Origin: Gloeocapsa sp. PCC 73106 | GTDB lineage: Bacteria; Cyanobacteriota; Cyanobacteriia; Cyanobacteriales; Gloeocapsaceae | Reading direction: 5' to 3' | DNA length: 64,000 nt | Assembly (NCBI RefSeq): GCF_000332035.1 | Contig: NZ_ALVY01000224.1 | Location: 1-64,000 of the forward strand | Shown here: positions 38,085-47,471 of the stretch, piece after piece | Layout of the letters: each line of letters begins with the position of its first letter | How positions within the stretch are numbered: the stretch's first letter is position 1 | Notes under the pieces: generated by a model | Seen by the model: the letters and a program-made list of their open reading frames with translations, nothing else | Told to the model about the DNA's origin: nothing | Databases searched by the model: none | Made by a program: the position numbers and the translations under genes

Positions 38085-38540
38085 ATGGAGGAATTCGCCA
38101 CAATTTTAGACAATCGGGTATTATTAATCTCTTTACTTGCTTGTTTATCGGCTCAAGGATTGAAAGTAATTATTGAGTTGATTAGTAATGGCAAAATTAA
38201 TTTTCGTTATTTGGTAACCACCGGAGGAATGCCTAGTGCTCACTCGGCTCTTGTAGGTGGATTGGCTACTTCTGTAGGACAAACCTCGGGATGGTCTTCT
38301 TCTGAGTTCGCGATCGCTTGTTTATTCGCGGTGATAGTAATGTATGACGCGGCGGGGATTCGGCAAGCGGCGGGCAAACAAGCCCGCATTATTAACCAAA
38401 TGGTAGAAGATTTATTAAAAGACGGTAAAACTTTCGAACAAGAGAAACTGATAGAGTTGCTGGGACATACTCCCGTACAAGTATTCGCGGGTTTAGCCCT
38501 AGGTATTGCTGTTTCTCTGCTAGCTTTACCAATCTTTTAA
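38085..38540 (+). CDS. DUF212 (divergent PAP2-like) membrane protein
   Basis: A 151-residue protein with about four hydrophobic segments and the family signature TTGGMPSAHSALVGGLATSV, then VMYDAAGIRQAAGKQA. DUF212 is a divergent relative of PAP2 phosphatases. Its position right after crtE suggests a role on isoprenoid phosphates (inference). Its last 4 bases overlap the convergent ycf54. Confidence 0.9.
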   Translation: MEEFATILDNRVLLISLLACLSAQGLKVIIELISNGKINFRYLVTTGGMPSAHSALVGGLATSVGQTSGWSSSEFAIACLFAVIVMYDAAGIRQAAGKQARIINQMVEDLLKDGKTFEQEKLIELLGHTPVQVFAGLALGIAVSLLALPIF

Positions 38541-38866
38541 TTAGTGAGTATTAAAGAAGCCAAAGGCTCAGCAATAGAAGCAGAAGGAGCGGTAAATTCT
38601 CCCGTCATAACGTATTCTAGTCGCAATTTGAGCCAAGTAATTAATTGAGGATTGGTGGAAATGATCGCCGCATTTTCCTCAGGAACTTGGGCTTTAACCG
38701 CAGCTAGCTCCGCGGCTTCTAGAAAAGCGGGTTGCTTGACTAGCCAAAAGTCAATCTCTTTGTTCTGCTCTTGATAATTGCGGGTGCGTTCCTTGAAAAC
38801 CTCTTCTAGGGGTTCTTCTTCCAGTAAAAACTTTTGGCTCGCTAAAACGTAATAATAGGTCGTCAT
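38537..38866 (-). CDS. ycf54: Ycf54, subunit of the Mg-protoporphyrin monomethylester cyclase
   Basis: A 109-residue protein starting MTTYYYVLASQKFLLEEEPL and containing IDFWLVKQPAFLEA and LITWLKLRLEYVMTGEF, the DUF2488/Ycf54 pattern. In cyanobacteria and plants it stabilises the aerobic cyclase that forms ring E of chlorophyll. It lies 6 bases after pdxJ. Confidence 0.93.
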   Translation of the reverse strand: MTTYYYVLASQKFLLEEEPLEEVFKERTRNYQEQNKEIDFWLVKQPAFLEAAELAAVKAQVPEENAAIISTNPQLITWLKLRLEYVMTGEFTAPSASIAEPLASLILTN

Positions 38867-38872
38867 GACTAG

Positions 38873-39595
38873 TTATAACTGTCCTCTGATTGCAAGTTTC
38901 ATTTCTCGTACGGCTCGTTCTATACCGACAAGTACCGCACGACTTATTATTGTATGACCAATATTGAGTTCTTCAACCCCTGGGAGAGAAACTACCGGGT
39001 AAACATTAGTATAAGTCAAACCATGGCCTAAATTTACTCTTAAGCCTAAAGCGATCGCTTGTTCACAACCCCGATGTAAACAGTCTAATTCTAACTGACG
39101 ATTTTTTTCTCCTTCCGCTTCGGCGTATTTACCTGTATGCAACTCGATAAATTGGGCTTGAGTTTTAGTTGCGGCTTCAATTTGCGCCAAATCTGCGTCA
39201 ATAAACCAACTCACGGGAATACCAGCGCCCTGTAATCTCTTGACAATCTCCGTGAAATCCACTAAGTTACTCAGCAGATTAATACCTCCTTCTGTAGTAA
39301 TTTCAGCTCTAAGCTCTGGGACTAAAGTTACATAGTCAGGTTTAATGTCTAGAGCGATGTTTACCATTTCCTCAGTGGGAGCCATTTCGAGATTTAAATG
39401 AGTTCTTACGGTTTCTCTAAGTATACGTACATCCCTATCTTGGATATGGCGGCGATCCTCGCGCAGGTGTACCGTGATTCCATCAGCCCCTCCTAACTCT
39501 GCTAAAACAGCTGCCGCCACCGGATCTGGTTCCACAGTCCGACGCGCTTGTCTAATTGTAGCAATATGGTCGATATTCACACCTAGGCTAGGCAT
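38873..39595 (-). CDS. pdxJ: Pyridoxine 5'-phosphate synthase
   Basis: A 240-residue TIM-barrel enzyme. It condenses deoxyxylulose phosphate and aminoacetone phosphate to pyridoxine phosphate (vitamin B6). Motifs: [64 protein letters not shown]. The ATG at 39595 fits family starts better than TTG at 39619. Just upstream of ycf54 on the same strand. Confidence 0.95.
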   Translation of the reverse strand: MPSLGVNIDHIATIRQARRTVEPDPVAAAVLAELGGADGITVHLREDRRHIQDRDVRILRETVRTHLNLEMAPTEEMVNIALDIKPDYVTLVPELRAEITTEGGINLLSNLVDFTEIVKRLQGAGIPVSWFIDADLAQIEAATKTQAQFIELHTGKYAEAEGEKNRQLELDCLHRGCEQAIALGLRVNLGHGLTYTNVYPVVSLPGVEELNIGHTIISRAVLVGIERAVREMKLAIRGQL

Positions 39596-39868
39596 ACTCT
39601 TTTTGTTGTTGATGTTCAATAGGATATATTAATTCTATTTGATTTGAATTCTGAACTGGATGCAATTATTACAACGTTCCAGTGGAGTTAATATTCTTGT
39701 TGAGAAGTTGGTTTTGAAACTTGTTTGGAAGTCAATTGCATGCGCCCACAGATTTCCAGTATAATAAAATTATACCCGATAAAGCGCAATGTTGTCAAGG
39801 CCTCATTCCCAATATCCTAAATTGGCGATATTGCTCAGGATCTCGGACCTTCGGTATGCGATCGCCTC

Positions 39869-40171
39869 CTTCAGTCAATTTATTCTTTATTACTTAATTC
39901 TTTAGATTTAGGTGAAGCTTCGGTTATTCAATTAGCCCTCAATGAACAAATAGCAACAGTTTGTATTAATGAAGCAATAGGGCGAAGAATAGCCCGATTA
40001 AGTGGCTTATTAGTAACAGGTTCAATTGGGATCTTACTGAAAGCTAAACAGGAGGGTTATCCTATTTCCCTAAAAGAAGCTTGTACAAAGATGCTCACTC
40101 ACAACATCCGTTTCAGTTAAGCTGTTATTGACTTTGCTCTCAAACAAAATAGAGAAATTGAGTCCCTGAGC
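39869..40171 (+). pseudogene. DUF3368 (PIN-like toxin) remnant
   Basis: The frame LDLGEASVIQLALNEQIATV followed by NEAIGRRIARLSGLLVTGSI and GILLKAKQEGYP is the C-terminal half of DUF3368 proteins, which are PIN-like partners of UPF0175 antitoxins. A stop (TAA 40118-40120) interrupts it before AVIDFALKQNREIES. The N-terminal half and start codon are missing. The rest of the 39596-40284 gap (apart from this relic) shows no gene. Confidence 0.65.
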
Positions 40172-40284
40172 GATCGCACATCATCCCATATACAATAATT
40201 CTTAACCACGTTTTGGTAAACACGATACCTAGTTTATGGTATATTAGTAGTCCAAAAAAGATTATTCTTAATTAGGAGGAATTT

Positions 40285-42993
40285 ATGAGCTTCCCCGCAC
40301 AGTTTGAACTCTCCAGTCTTGACGGGAGCAACGGCTTCACCCTCAATGGGATTGCCGGAAATGACAGATCAGGCTTCTCAGTAAGTAGTGCAGGGGATAT
40401 CAACAACGATGGTTTCGATGACTTGATTATCGGCGCAGACGGTGCTGATATCAATGGAAATGCTTCAGGATCGAGTTATGTCGTCTTTGGCAAAGGTACT
40501 TCCTTTAGTGCCACCTTAAACCTCTCTACTCTCAACAGCTTTACCCTCAATGGCGTTACACCAGTTGACTATTCAGGTAGATCAGTAAGTAGTGCAGGAG
40601 ATATCAACGGCGATGGTTTCGATGATCTGATTATTGGTGCATTCGGTGCCGACCCCAATGGAAGTGCTTCAGGATCGAGTTACCTGGTCTTTGGTAAGGG
40701 TACTACCTTTAGTTCTCCTTTAAACCTCTCTACTCTCAACGGTACCAACGGTTTTATCCTCAATGGGTCTGATGCTAATGACAATTCAGGCAGATCAGTA
40801 AGTAATGCAGGGGATATCAATGGTGATGGTTTCGATGACCTAATTATTGGTGCATTCGGTGCCGACCCTAATGGAACTCAATCAGGAGAAAGTTACGTGG
40901 TCTTTGGTAAGGGTACTACCTTTAGTTCTCCTTTAAACCTCTCTACTCTCAACGGTACCAACGGCTTTACTATCAATGGGGTTGATGCTTATGACTATTC
41001 GGGCAGATCAGTAAGTAACGCAGGGGATATCAATGGTGATGGTTTCGATGACCTAATTATTGGTGCATACCTTGCTGACCCTAATGGAACTCAATCAGGA
41101 GAGAGTTACGTGGTTTTTGGTAAGGATACTACCTTTAGTTCTCCTTTAAACCTCTCTACTCTCAACGGTACCAACGGTTTTACCATCAATGGGGTTACAA
41201 GTTTTGATAGATCAGGCTTCTCAGTAAGTAGTGCCGGGGATATAAATGGCGATGGTCTCGATGACCTCATTATCGGTGCATATCGTGCCGACGTCAATGG
41301 AGCTGATTCAGGTTCGATTTACGTAGTCTTTGGTCAGAATACTCCCTTTAGTTCTCCTTTAAACCTCTTTACTCTCAACGGTCCCAATGGCTTTACTATC
41401 AACGGTATTGCAGCAGGTGACAGATTAGGTAGATCAGTAAGTAGTGCGGGGGATGTCAATGACGATGGTATCGATGACCTGATCATCGGTGCAGTCGGTG
41501 CCGATCCCAATGGAAGTTTTTCAGGGTCGAGTTACGTGGTCTTTGGTAAGAATACTCCCTTCAGTCCTACCTTAAACCTTTCTACCCTCAACGGTACCAA
41601 CGGTTTTACCCTTAATGGGATTAATGCTTATGATAATTCAGGCTACTCAGTAAGTAGTGCAGGAGATGTCAACGGCGATGGTATCGATGACCTCATTATC
41701 GGTGCATACGGTGGCGATCCCAATGGGGGTGCTTCAGGAGAGAGTTACGTAGTCTTTGGCGCCCCACCTCCGAGTATTAGCGTTACCGTCTCCCCCACGA
41801 GTGTCACCGAAGATGGTAGTGACAACCTCGTCTATACCTTTACCCGCACGAGAAATACTAGTAGCGCTCTCAATGACGTCAACTTCAACGTTGGGGGTGA
41901 AGCCATCTTTAACAATGATTACACCCAAACAGGTGCGACCTCGTTTAATGCTAATAGCGGAACAGTCAACTTTAACGCAGGTTCAGCCACAACTACAGTA
42001 ACGCTAGATCCTACAGAAGATACTATCCAAGAGTTTAATGAAACGGCGATTTTGACTCTAGCACCTGGTAATGATTACAGAATAGGGATTCCTGCTTCAG
42101 CTACGGGTAGGATTATCAACGATGATAGTGGTGGTGGAAGCACAAACCCGACCATTACTGTGACCGTTTCCCCTACGAGTGTGGCTGAAAATGGTAGTGA
42201 CAACCTCGTTTATACCTTTACTCGCACTGGAAGTACTGGTAACCCACTCAATAACGTTAATGTTGGTGTTGCAGGGACAGCAACTTTTAATAATGATTAC
42301 ACTGTGACGGGTGGGAACTCATTTAATGCCAATACAGGAAGAATTAACTTTAATTCGGGTTCAGCTACGGCTACAGTAACCCTAGATCCTCTACAAGATG
42401 CGATAATAGAAACCAATGAGACGGCGATTCTGAGGGTAACTTCTGGTACAGGTTATAACGTGGGGAATCCTGCTTCTGCTACGGGTACGATTATCGATGG
42501 TGGTGGAAGCATAAACCCTTCAGTTATTGTCTCGGTTTCTCCTACGAGTGTGAATGAAAATGGGCTTGGTAACCTGGTTTATACTTTTACTCGCACTACA
42601 AATTCAGGAACGGCACTCAATAATGTTAATTTCGACGTTGGGGGTGGAGCGATCTTTAATGATGATTATACGGTAACGGGAGCAGCTTCATTTAATGGTA
42701 CTACGGGAACGGTGAATTTCCGACCAAGAGCAACTACGGTCAGAGTGACAGTAAATCCTAAAGGAGATACTAGGGTAGAACCGGATGAAACGGTCTTATT
42801 GACGGTTACGAGTGGTAGTGGTTACACAGTAGGAAACCCTAATGAAGCTGAGGGTGCGATTGTTAATGACGATCGCCGGGGTAACCAAGATACTCTCAAT
42901 ATATCTCTGGGTAAGAATGGTAATACTGTAGCGATGGAGGAGTTGGGAAAGAGTATGTCGTATTTCGATCCTGAAGTTGATGTAGTTATGTAG
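40285..42993 (+). CDS. Seven-blade FG-GAP beta-propeller with three Calx-beta domains
   Basis: A 902-residue protein. Residues about 1-490 contain seven copies of SVSSAGDINGDGFDDLIIGA followed by Y/S-VVFGK, the FG-GAP calcium-binding propeller blade seen in integrin alpha chains. About 490-875 are three Calx-beta modules (SVTEDGSDNLVYTFTRT; SVAENGSDNLVYTFTRT; SVNENGLGNLVYTFTRT). A good AGGAGG lies before the ATG. No signal peptide is visible, as in many cyanobacterial type I-secreted proteins. Blades 2-5 are very similar at DNA level (period about 200 bp). A terminator follows. Confidence 0.9.
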   Translation: MSFPAQFELSSLDGSNGFTLNGIAGNDRSGFSVSSAGDINNDGFDDLIIGADGADINGNASGSSYVVFGKGTSFSATLNLSTLNSFTLNGVTPVDYSGRSVSSAGDINGDGFDDLIIGAFGADPNGSASGSSYLVFGKGTTFSSPLNLSTLNGTNGFILNGSDANDNSGRSVSNAGDINGDGFDDLIIGAFGADPNGTQSGESYVVFGKGTTFSSPLNLSTLNGTNGFTINGVDAYDYSGRSVSNAGDINGDGFDDLIIGAYLADPNGTQSGESYVVFGKDTTFSSPLNLSTLNGTNGFTINGVTSFDRSGFSVSSAGDINGDGLDDLIIGAYRADVNGADSGSIYVVFGQNTPFSSPLNLFTLNGPNGFTINGIAAGDRLGRSVSSAGDVNDDGIDDLIIGAVGADPNGSFSGSSYVVFGKNTPFSPTLNLSTLNGTNGFTLNGINAYDNSGYSVSSAGDVNGDGIDDLIIGAYGGDPNGGASGESYVVFGAPPPSISVTVSPTSVTEDGSDNLVYTFTRTRNTSSALNDVNFNVGGEAIFNNDYTQTGATSFNANSGTVNFNAGSATTTVTLDPTEDTIQEFNETAILTLAPGNDYRIGIPASATGRIINDDSGGGSTNPTITVTVSPTSVAENGSDNLVYTFTRTGSTGNPLNNVNVGVAGTATFNNDYTVTGGNSFNANTGRINFNSGSATATVTLDPLQDAIIETNETAILRVTSGTGYNVGNPASATGTIIDGGGSINPSVIVSVSPTSVNENGLGNLVYTFTRTTNSGTALNNVNFDVGGGAIFNDDYTVTGAASFNGTTGTVNFRPRATTVRVTVNPKGDTRVEPDETVLLTVTSGSGYTVGNPNEAEGAIVNDDRRGNQDTLNISLGKNGNTVAMEELGKSMSYFDPEVDVVM

Positions 42994-43036
42994 GAAGACG
43001 TGAAAGAAGATTTCTGTGATTTTTTGCTCGGGGAAT

Positions 43037-43065
43037 GGGGAAAATTTTACCTTTTCCCCGTTTTT
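43037..43065 (+). terminator. Terminator after the FG-GAP gene
   Basis: GGGGAAAA (43037-43044) pairs with TTTTCCCC (43052-43059) across a 7-base loop, followed by G and five T. Confidence 0.8.
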
Positions 43066-43231
43066 AATGATCGTTGTCAAATTTTCAGCGAACTCAATAC
43101 CAGTTTTCTAAATTCATTTCGAATTCCGAAGAGCGATCGCCCTATCTGGATTCTCGAAATAGAAGACAAGATAGCAAGTTGGTTGAATTTTCAATTTTGT
43201 TCTGGACGTCTAGCTTATAGCCCTCTTCAAT

Positions 43232-44137
43232 TTAATAATATTGAGGAACAAAGAATTGCTCGTTAAGAGGGGGCCGCACGTAGTCCGCTGCGGGTTTTCT
43301 CGGTGGTAACTCCAAGGCTTCGGGAGTCATATCTTCATAAGGTATTTTACTCAAGATATGTTTGATGCAATTTAAACGAGCGCGTTTTTTGTCATCCGCG
43401 TCAACGGTAAACCAAGGCGCTTCGGGAATATTGGTATGAGCAAACATTTTATCTTTCGCTTGAGAATATTCTACCCAACGTTCTCTTGATTCTAAGTCCA
43501 TAGGGCTGAGTTTCCAACGGCGCGCGGGATCTGAGAGTCGGGATTGAAATCTCACTTCTTGTTCCTGATCGCTCACTGAGAACCAGTATTTAAGCAGCAC
43601 AATCCCCGAACGCACTAACATCCGTTCAAATTCAGGACAAGAGTTAAGAAATTCTTTGTATTGTTCCTCGGTGCAAAAGCCCATGACGTGCTCTACACCC
43701 GCTCGGTTGTACCAACTGCGATCGAATAAAACGATTTCACCCGCTGAAGGAAAATGTTCTACGTAGCGTTGGAAGTACCATTGAGTTTTCTGTAAATCCG
43801 AGGGAGTTCCCAAGGCTACCACTCTACAGCCTCTGGGGTTGAGAGACTCAGTAATACGCTTGATGGTGCCTCCTTTTCCTGCGGCGTCTCGTCCCTCAAA
43901 AATGATAATGACGCGGAAACCCACGTGTTTAATCCAGTATTGCATTTTGACCAGTTCAACCTGAAGGTGCTCTAGTTCTTTTTCGTAAGATTTATTCTTG
44001 AGCTTACTGGGTTTACCTTCGGCGCGGCGGGGATTATTGTCTAGTTGTAAAGAAATTCTGTAAAGATCCTCTTTGTTTTTTTTCTTTTTCTTTTTGTCTT
44101 TCAGTTGTTGATCATTATTTGTGGTGATTTCATCCAT
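43232..44137 (-). CDS. ppk2: Polyphosphate kinase 2
   Basis: A 301-residue class I PPK2. Walker A is FEGRDAAGKGGTIKR, Walker B/lid DRSWYNRAGVEHVMGF, and DLESRERWVEYSQAKDKMF the conserved C-terminal block. It transfers phosphate between polyphosphate and nucleoside diphosphates, usually favouring NTP regeneration. The Lys-rich N-terminus (about 14-22) is low complexity. On its own promoter region at 44138-44228. Confidence 0.95.
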   Translation of the reverse strand: MDEITTNNDQQLKDKKKKKKNKEDLYRISLQLDNNPRRAEGKPSKLKNKSYEKELEHLQVELVKMQYWIKHVGFRVIIIFEGRDAAGKGGTIKRITESLNPRGCRVVALGTPSDLQKTQWYFQRYVEHFPSAGEIVLFDRSWYNRAGVEHVMGFCTEEQYKEFLNSCPEFERMLVRSGIVLLKYWFSVSDQEQEVRFQSRLSDPARRWKLSPMDLESRERWVEYSQAKDKMFAHTNIPEAPWFTVDADDKKRARLNCIKHILSKIPYEDMTPEALELPPRKPAADYVRPPLNEQFFVPQYY

Positions 44138-44228
44138 CAGTTTGCCTCTGATTTCTTTAAGCTTTATTTAGTATTTAACACACTTGCTCGAATCTTTGTA
44201 TGGACTGTAACCAAACTTATAGAGATTC

Positions 44229-44900
44229 TCAATCTTTAAGGACGTATCCTACACCTCTGACTGTGTGAATCAAGCGTTTTTCTTCCTGAGCTTCTAATTT
44301 TAAACGCAAATAACGCACATATACCTCGATAATATTGGAATCTCCCAAAAAATCGTAGCCCCAAACTCTTTCTAAAATTTGATCTCGCGTTAATACTTGT
44401 CGAGGATGAGTGAGCAGATATTCGAGTAAATCAAATTCTTTAGCTGTCAATTCGATGGAACGCTGAGCGCGATAGACTTCTCTAGTACTGCGATTGAGAC
44501 GCAGATCACAGAATTGTAATTGTTCACTATTTTGTTCCTGAGTCCTTCTAAGATTAGCTCTAATCCTGGCTAATAATTCCTCAATACTAAAAGGTTTAAC
44601 CAGATAATCATCTGCACCCGCGTCTAAACCCGCGACGCGATCGCTGATTTCATCTTTAGCGGTTAGGAGAATAATCGGAACGCGATCGCCAGTTAAGCGT
44701 AAGCGACGACAAATTTCTAAGCCAGAGATTCCTGGTAACATCCAGTCGAGTAACACCAAATCAGGTTTAGTTTCTCTAGCAGTAGTCAAGCCCGCCAGAC
44801 CATCATGAACTACGGTAATAGAGTAGCCCTCGTACTTGAGTTCTAATTCAATAAATTGAGCTAATTTGACTTCATCTTCTACAACTAAAATTGAAATCAT
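44229..44900 (-). CDS. OmpR/PhoB-family response regulator
   Basis: A 223-residue regulator. Receiver domain 1-120 with acidic pocket VVEDE, acceptor Asp in LVLLDWMLPG and the switch Lys in DYLVKPF. The winged-helix DNA-binding domain (about 128-223) has ELTAKEFDLLEYLLTHP and RGVGYVLKD. It begins 4 bases after the upstream K+ channel-like gene, so they form an operon; no histidine kinase is adjacent. The linked channel suggests a role in ion or osmotic response (inference). Confidence 0.93.
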   Translation of the reverse strand: MISILVVEDEVKLAQFIELELKYEGYSITVVHDGLAGLTTARETKPDLVLLDWMLPGISGLEICRRLRLTGDRVPIILLTAKDEISDRVAGLDAGADDYLVKPFSIEELLARIRANLRRTQEQNSEQLQFCDLRLNRSTREVYRAQRSIELTAKEFDLLEYLLTHPRQVLTRDQILERVWGYDFLGDSNIIEVYVRYLRLKLEAQEEKRLIHTVRGVGYVLKD

Positions 44901-44904
44901 AACT

Positions 44905-45963
44905 TTACTGTTGTTTAGGTAATCGAGGTGAATTAGGAGAAATTGGGCCTAACAGACTATTAAGTAAGCGCAATTGCTCACCAGTGCCCATACAAATCAA
45001 TAAATCTCCCGTTTTCAAGAGTGTATCTCCGGTAGGTCCAGCGATCAGCTCTCCATCGGTGCGACGTATAGCTAAGACTAAAGCTCCAGACTGCGATCGC
45101 AATCTAGCTTCACTGAGAGTTTGTCCAACGTAGGGACAGATTTGAGGATCCAAGAGAAATTCCTCCAGATAAAAAGAGCGGTCACTCCCTGCTAAAATCC
45201 CATCGACGAAATCCATAACTTGGGGTCGGATCGCTACTGCAGCTAGACGTTTACCCCCAGTGATATAGGGAGAAACTACAGCATCAGCTCCCGCTCTTTG
45301 TAGCTTTTTCACCGCTTCTTCGCTACTAGCCCGGGAAATTGCCCGAATCTTAGGATTAAGAGTTTTCGCCGACAAAACGGTATAAAGATTTTCAGCGTCA
45401 GAACTCAGAGTCGTAATCAAACACACCGCTTTATCTATTTTAGCTCTTTGTAAAGACTCGTCCAGGGTTGCATCTTCTTGAATAACCACATAGCCTAACT
45501 CTTGAGCCTTTTCTGCCCGTTCTAATTGAGAATCTATGACAATAAAAGGAACACCCTCAGCTTCAAGTTCTCGAGCAACCTGCGTCCCGGTGCGACCAAA
45601 ACCACAGAGAATATAATGATTTATCAAACTATCAATCAACAGATCTTCTTGCCTCCGTTTAATACCCGCTTGAAAATAACCTTCGATTAAAGCTTCTGTG
45701 AAGCGGTTGACCATATAACCAATGGTAATCAAACCCATCAAGATTAAAGCCATGGTGAACAGACGACCTCTTGCACCCAAGGGTTGAACCTCGAGAAATC
45801 CTACGGTAGATAGAGTAATAATCGTCATGTAAGAAGCTTCTGACCACGACCATCCCTCCACTCCCTTGTACCAAAACGTACCTAGTAGAAATATAACTAA
45901 CAGAGTAAAAGCACCCGTTAATAAATCTCTTTTAATCTGTCTATATTTTCTCTGGATTAACAT
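44905..45963 (-). CDS. Potassium channel-like protein with RCK (TrkA-N and TrkA-C) domains
   Basis: A 352-residue protein. Two transmembrane helices (about 15-32 and 67-88) flank a pore loop. RCK domain 1 (about 110-235) begins HYILCGFGRTGTQVARELEA, a Rossmann NAD-binding motif, and a TrkA-C domain spans about 260-340. The selectivity filter reads TVGFLEV (53-59) rather than TVGYGD; the Gly after the aromatic is Leu, which is unusual and may change ion selectivity. Followed by an OmpR-type regulator. Confidence 0.88.
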   Translation of the reverse strand: MLIQRKYRQIKRDLLTGAFTLLVIFLLGTFWYKGVEGWSWSEASYMTIITLSTVGFLEVQPLGARGRLFTMALILMGLITIGYMVNRFTEALIEGYFQAGIKRRQEDLLIDSLINHYILCGFGRTGTQVARELEAEGVPFIVIDSQLERAEKAQELGYVVIQEDATLDESLQRAKIDKAVCLITTLSSDAENLYTVLSAKTLNPKIRAISRASSEEAVKKLQRAGADAVVSPYITGGKRLAAVAIRPQVMDFVDGILAGSDRSFYLEEFLLDPQICPYVGQTLSEARLRSQSGALVLAIRRTDGELIAGPTGDTLLKTGDLLICMGTGEQLRLLNSLLGPISPNSPRLPKQQ

Positions 45964-46061
45964 TTTTGCATTGGTATAGAAAAAACTACCCGAAAAATTC
46001 TCTAGGGTTAGAATAAAGTATCGATTTAATTCAATTTTGCCATTTTCACTAGGAGTGAATT

Positions 46062-47330
46062 GTGAGTCCAGAAACCGTTATTAGTGATTTTTCAGTAACT
46101 TCTCCTCCTACTCAACCTTTTGACGTGGAAAACTTTGACCATTTTGTCATGAAGACTTATGGGCGTTTTCCTCTAGCCTTGACTAAAGGTAGTGGTTGTC
46201 GGGTTTGGGATACAACGGGACGAGAATATCTAGATTTTGTGGCGGGTATCGCCACTTGTACCTTGGGTCATGCTCATCCTGCTTTAATTAAAGCTGTAAC
46301 CGAACAAATACAAAAACTGCACCACGTCTCTAATCTCTATTACATCCCAGAACAGGGAGAATTGGCACAATGGATTGTAGAACATTCTTGCGCTGATAAG
46401 GTGTTCTTTTGCAATTCAGGGGCTGAAGCTAATGAAGCGGCGATCAAACTAGCTCGTAAATACGCTCATCAGGTATTAGATTTAGAAATTCCAGTAATTG
46501 TCACCGCTCACGCTAGTTTTCACGGGCGTACTTTAGCTACCCTTACCGCGACAGGACAACCTAAATATCAACAAGGCTTTAGTCCTTTGGTTCCAGGCTT
46601 TGCTTATGTACCTTATAACGATATCGGCGCGATTGAAAATGCCATTACCGATATTGATGAGGGCAATTCTCGCGTAGCTGCGATTATGCTCGAACCTCTA
46701 CAGGGAGAGGGTGGCGTTCGTCCTGGGGATTTAGAATATTTCCAACGTTTGCGCCAAATTTGCGACGACACTGGTATATTGTTGATTTTCGATGAGGTAC
46801 AAGTAGGCGTAGGACGCACGGGTAAATACTGGGGCTATGAAAATCTAGGTGTAGAACCCGATATTTTCACCAGCGCCAAAGGGTTAGCCGGTGGTATTCC
46901 CATTGGGGCAATGATGTGCAAAGATTTTTGTAACGTATTTGAACCAGGTAGTCACGCTAGTACTTTTGGGGGGAATCCTTTCGCTTGTGCAGCAGCTTTG
47001 AGCGTTGCTCATACCATCGAAGCAGAACATTTATTACAAAATGTCCAAGCACGGGGTGAACAACTGCGGGCTAAGTTGGGAGCGATTGCACTGAAATATC
47101 CTAAACTATTTATAGAGGTACGGGGTTGGGGCTTGATCAATGGTCTAGAACTTCACCCAGATACGGCAATTACTTCCCTGGATTTAGTGAAAGAAGCGAT
47201 GAACCAAGGCTTATTACTAGCCCCAGCTGGTCCTAAAGTTTTGCGCTTTGTACCACCTCTAATCGTTAGTTCACAAGAAGTTGAAGCAGCAGCAGCTAAA
47301 TTAGAACAAGCGATCGCAGCTACGGTTTAA
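46062..47330 (+). CDS. argD: Acetylornithine aminotransferase
   Basis: A 422-residue PLP enzyme of the class III aminotransferases. The PLP-Lys is in TSAKGLAGGIPIGAM, with SGAEANEAAIKLARK, HGRTLATLTATGQ, and LIFDEVQVGVGRTG. It converts N-acetylglutamate semialdehyde to N-acetylornithine in arginine synthesis. It starts with GTG at 46062, with AGGAG upstream. Divergent from the K+ channel gene. Confidence 0.95.
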   Translation: MSPETVISDFSVTSPPTQPFDVENFDHFVMKTYGRFPLALTKGSGCRVWDTTGREYLDFVAGIATCTLGHAHPALIKAVTEQIQKLHHVSNLYYIPEQGELAQWIVEHSCADKVFFCNSGAEANEAAIKLARKYAHQVLDLEIPVIVTAHASFHGRTLATLTATGQPKYQQGFSPLVPGFAYVPYNDIGAIENAITDIDEGNSRVAAIMLEPLQGEGGVRPGDLEYFQRLRQICDDTGILLIFDEVQVGVGRTGKYWGYENLGVEPDIFTSAKGLAGGIPIGAMMCKDFCNVFEPGSHASTFGGNPFACAAALSVAHTIEAEHLLQNVQARGEQLRAKLGAIALKYPKLFIEVRGWGLINGLELHPDTAITSLDLVKEAMNQGLLLAPAGPKVLRFVPPLIVSSQEVEAAAAKLEQAIAATV

Positions 47331-47334
47331 AACT

Positions 47335-47372
47335 ACCTAGGAAAAGGTTTTCCTAGAGACCTTTTCCCCTAT
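47335..47372 (+). terminator. Alternative hairpins downstream of argD
   Basis: CTAGGAAAAGGTTTTCCTAG (47337-47356) is a near-perfect palindrome. Its GGAAAAGG half can instead pair with CCTTTTCC (about 47361-47368). The two structures exclude each other. There is no clear T-run, so the role is uncertain; termination or 3'-end stabilisation of argD mRNA is likely. Confidence 0.4.
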
Positions 47373-47471
47373 GTTTGGACTTTTAATGCGAGAATCTTGT
47401 ATGATTACTGCTAAAAACTAAAGTTGTAAGTGTATGCTAAGGCTTAAAGTTGGATGTGAGGAGTTAGGTTA

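Noticed and set aside
43000-43266. 88-residue plus-strand frame after the FG-GAP gene
   Set aside because: It spans a clear terminator hairpin and overlaps the 3' end of ppk2; composition is not protein-like.
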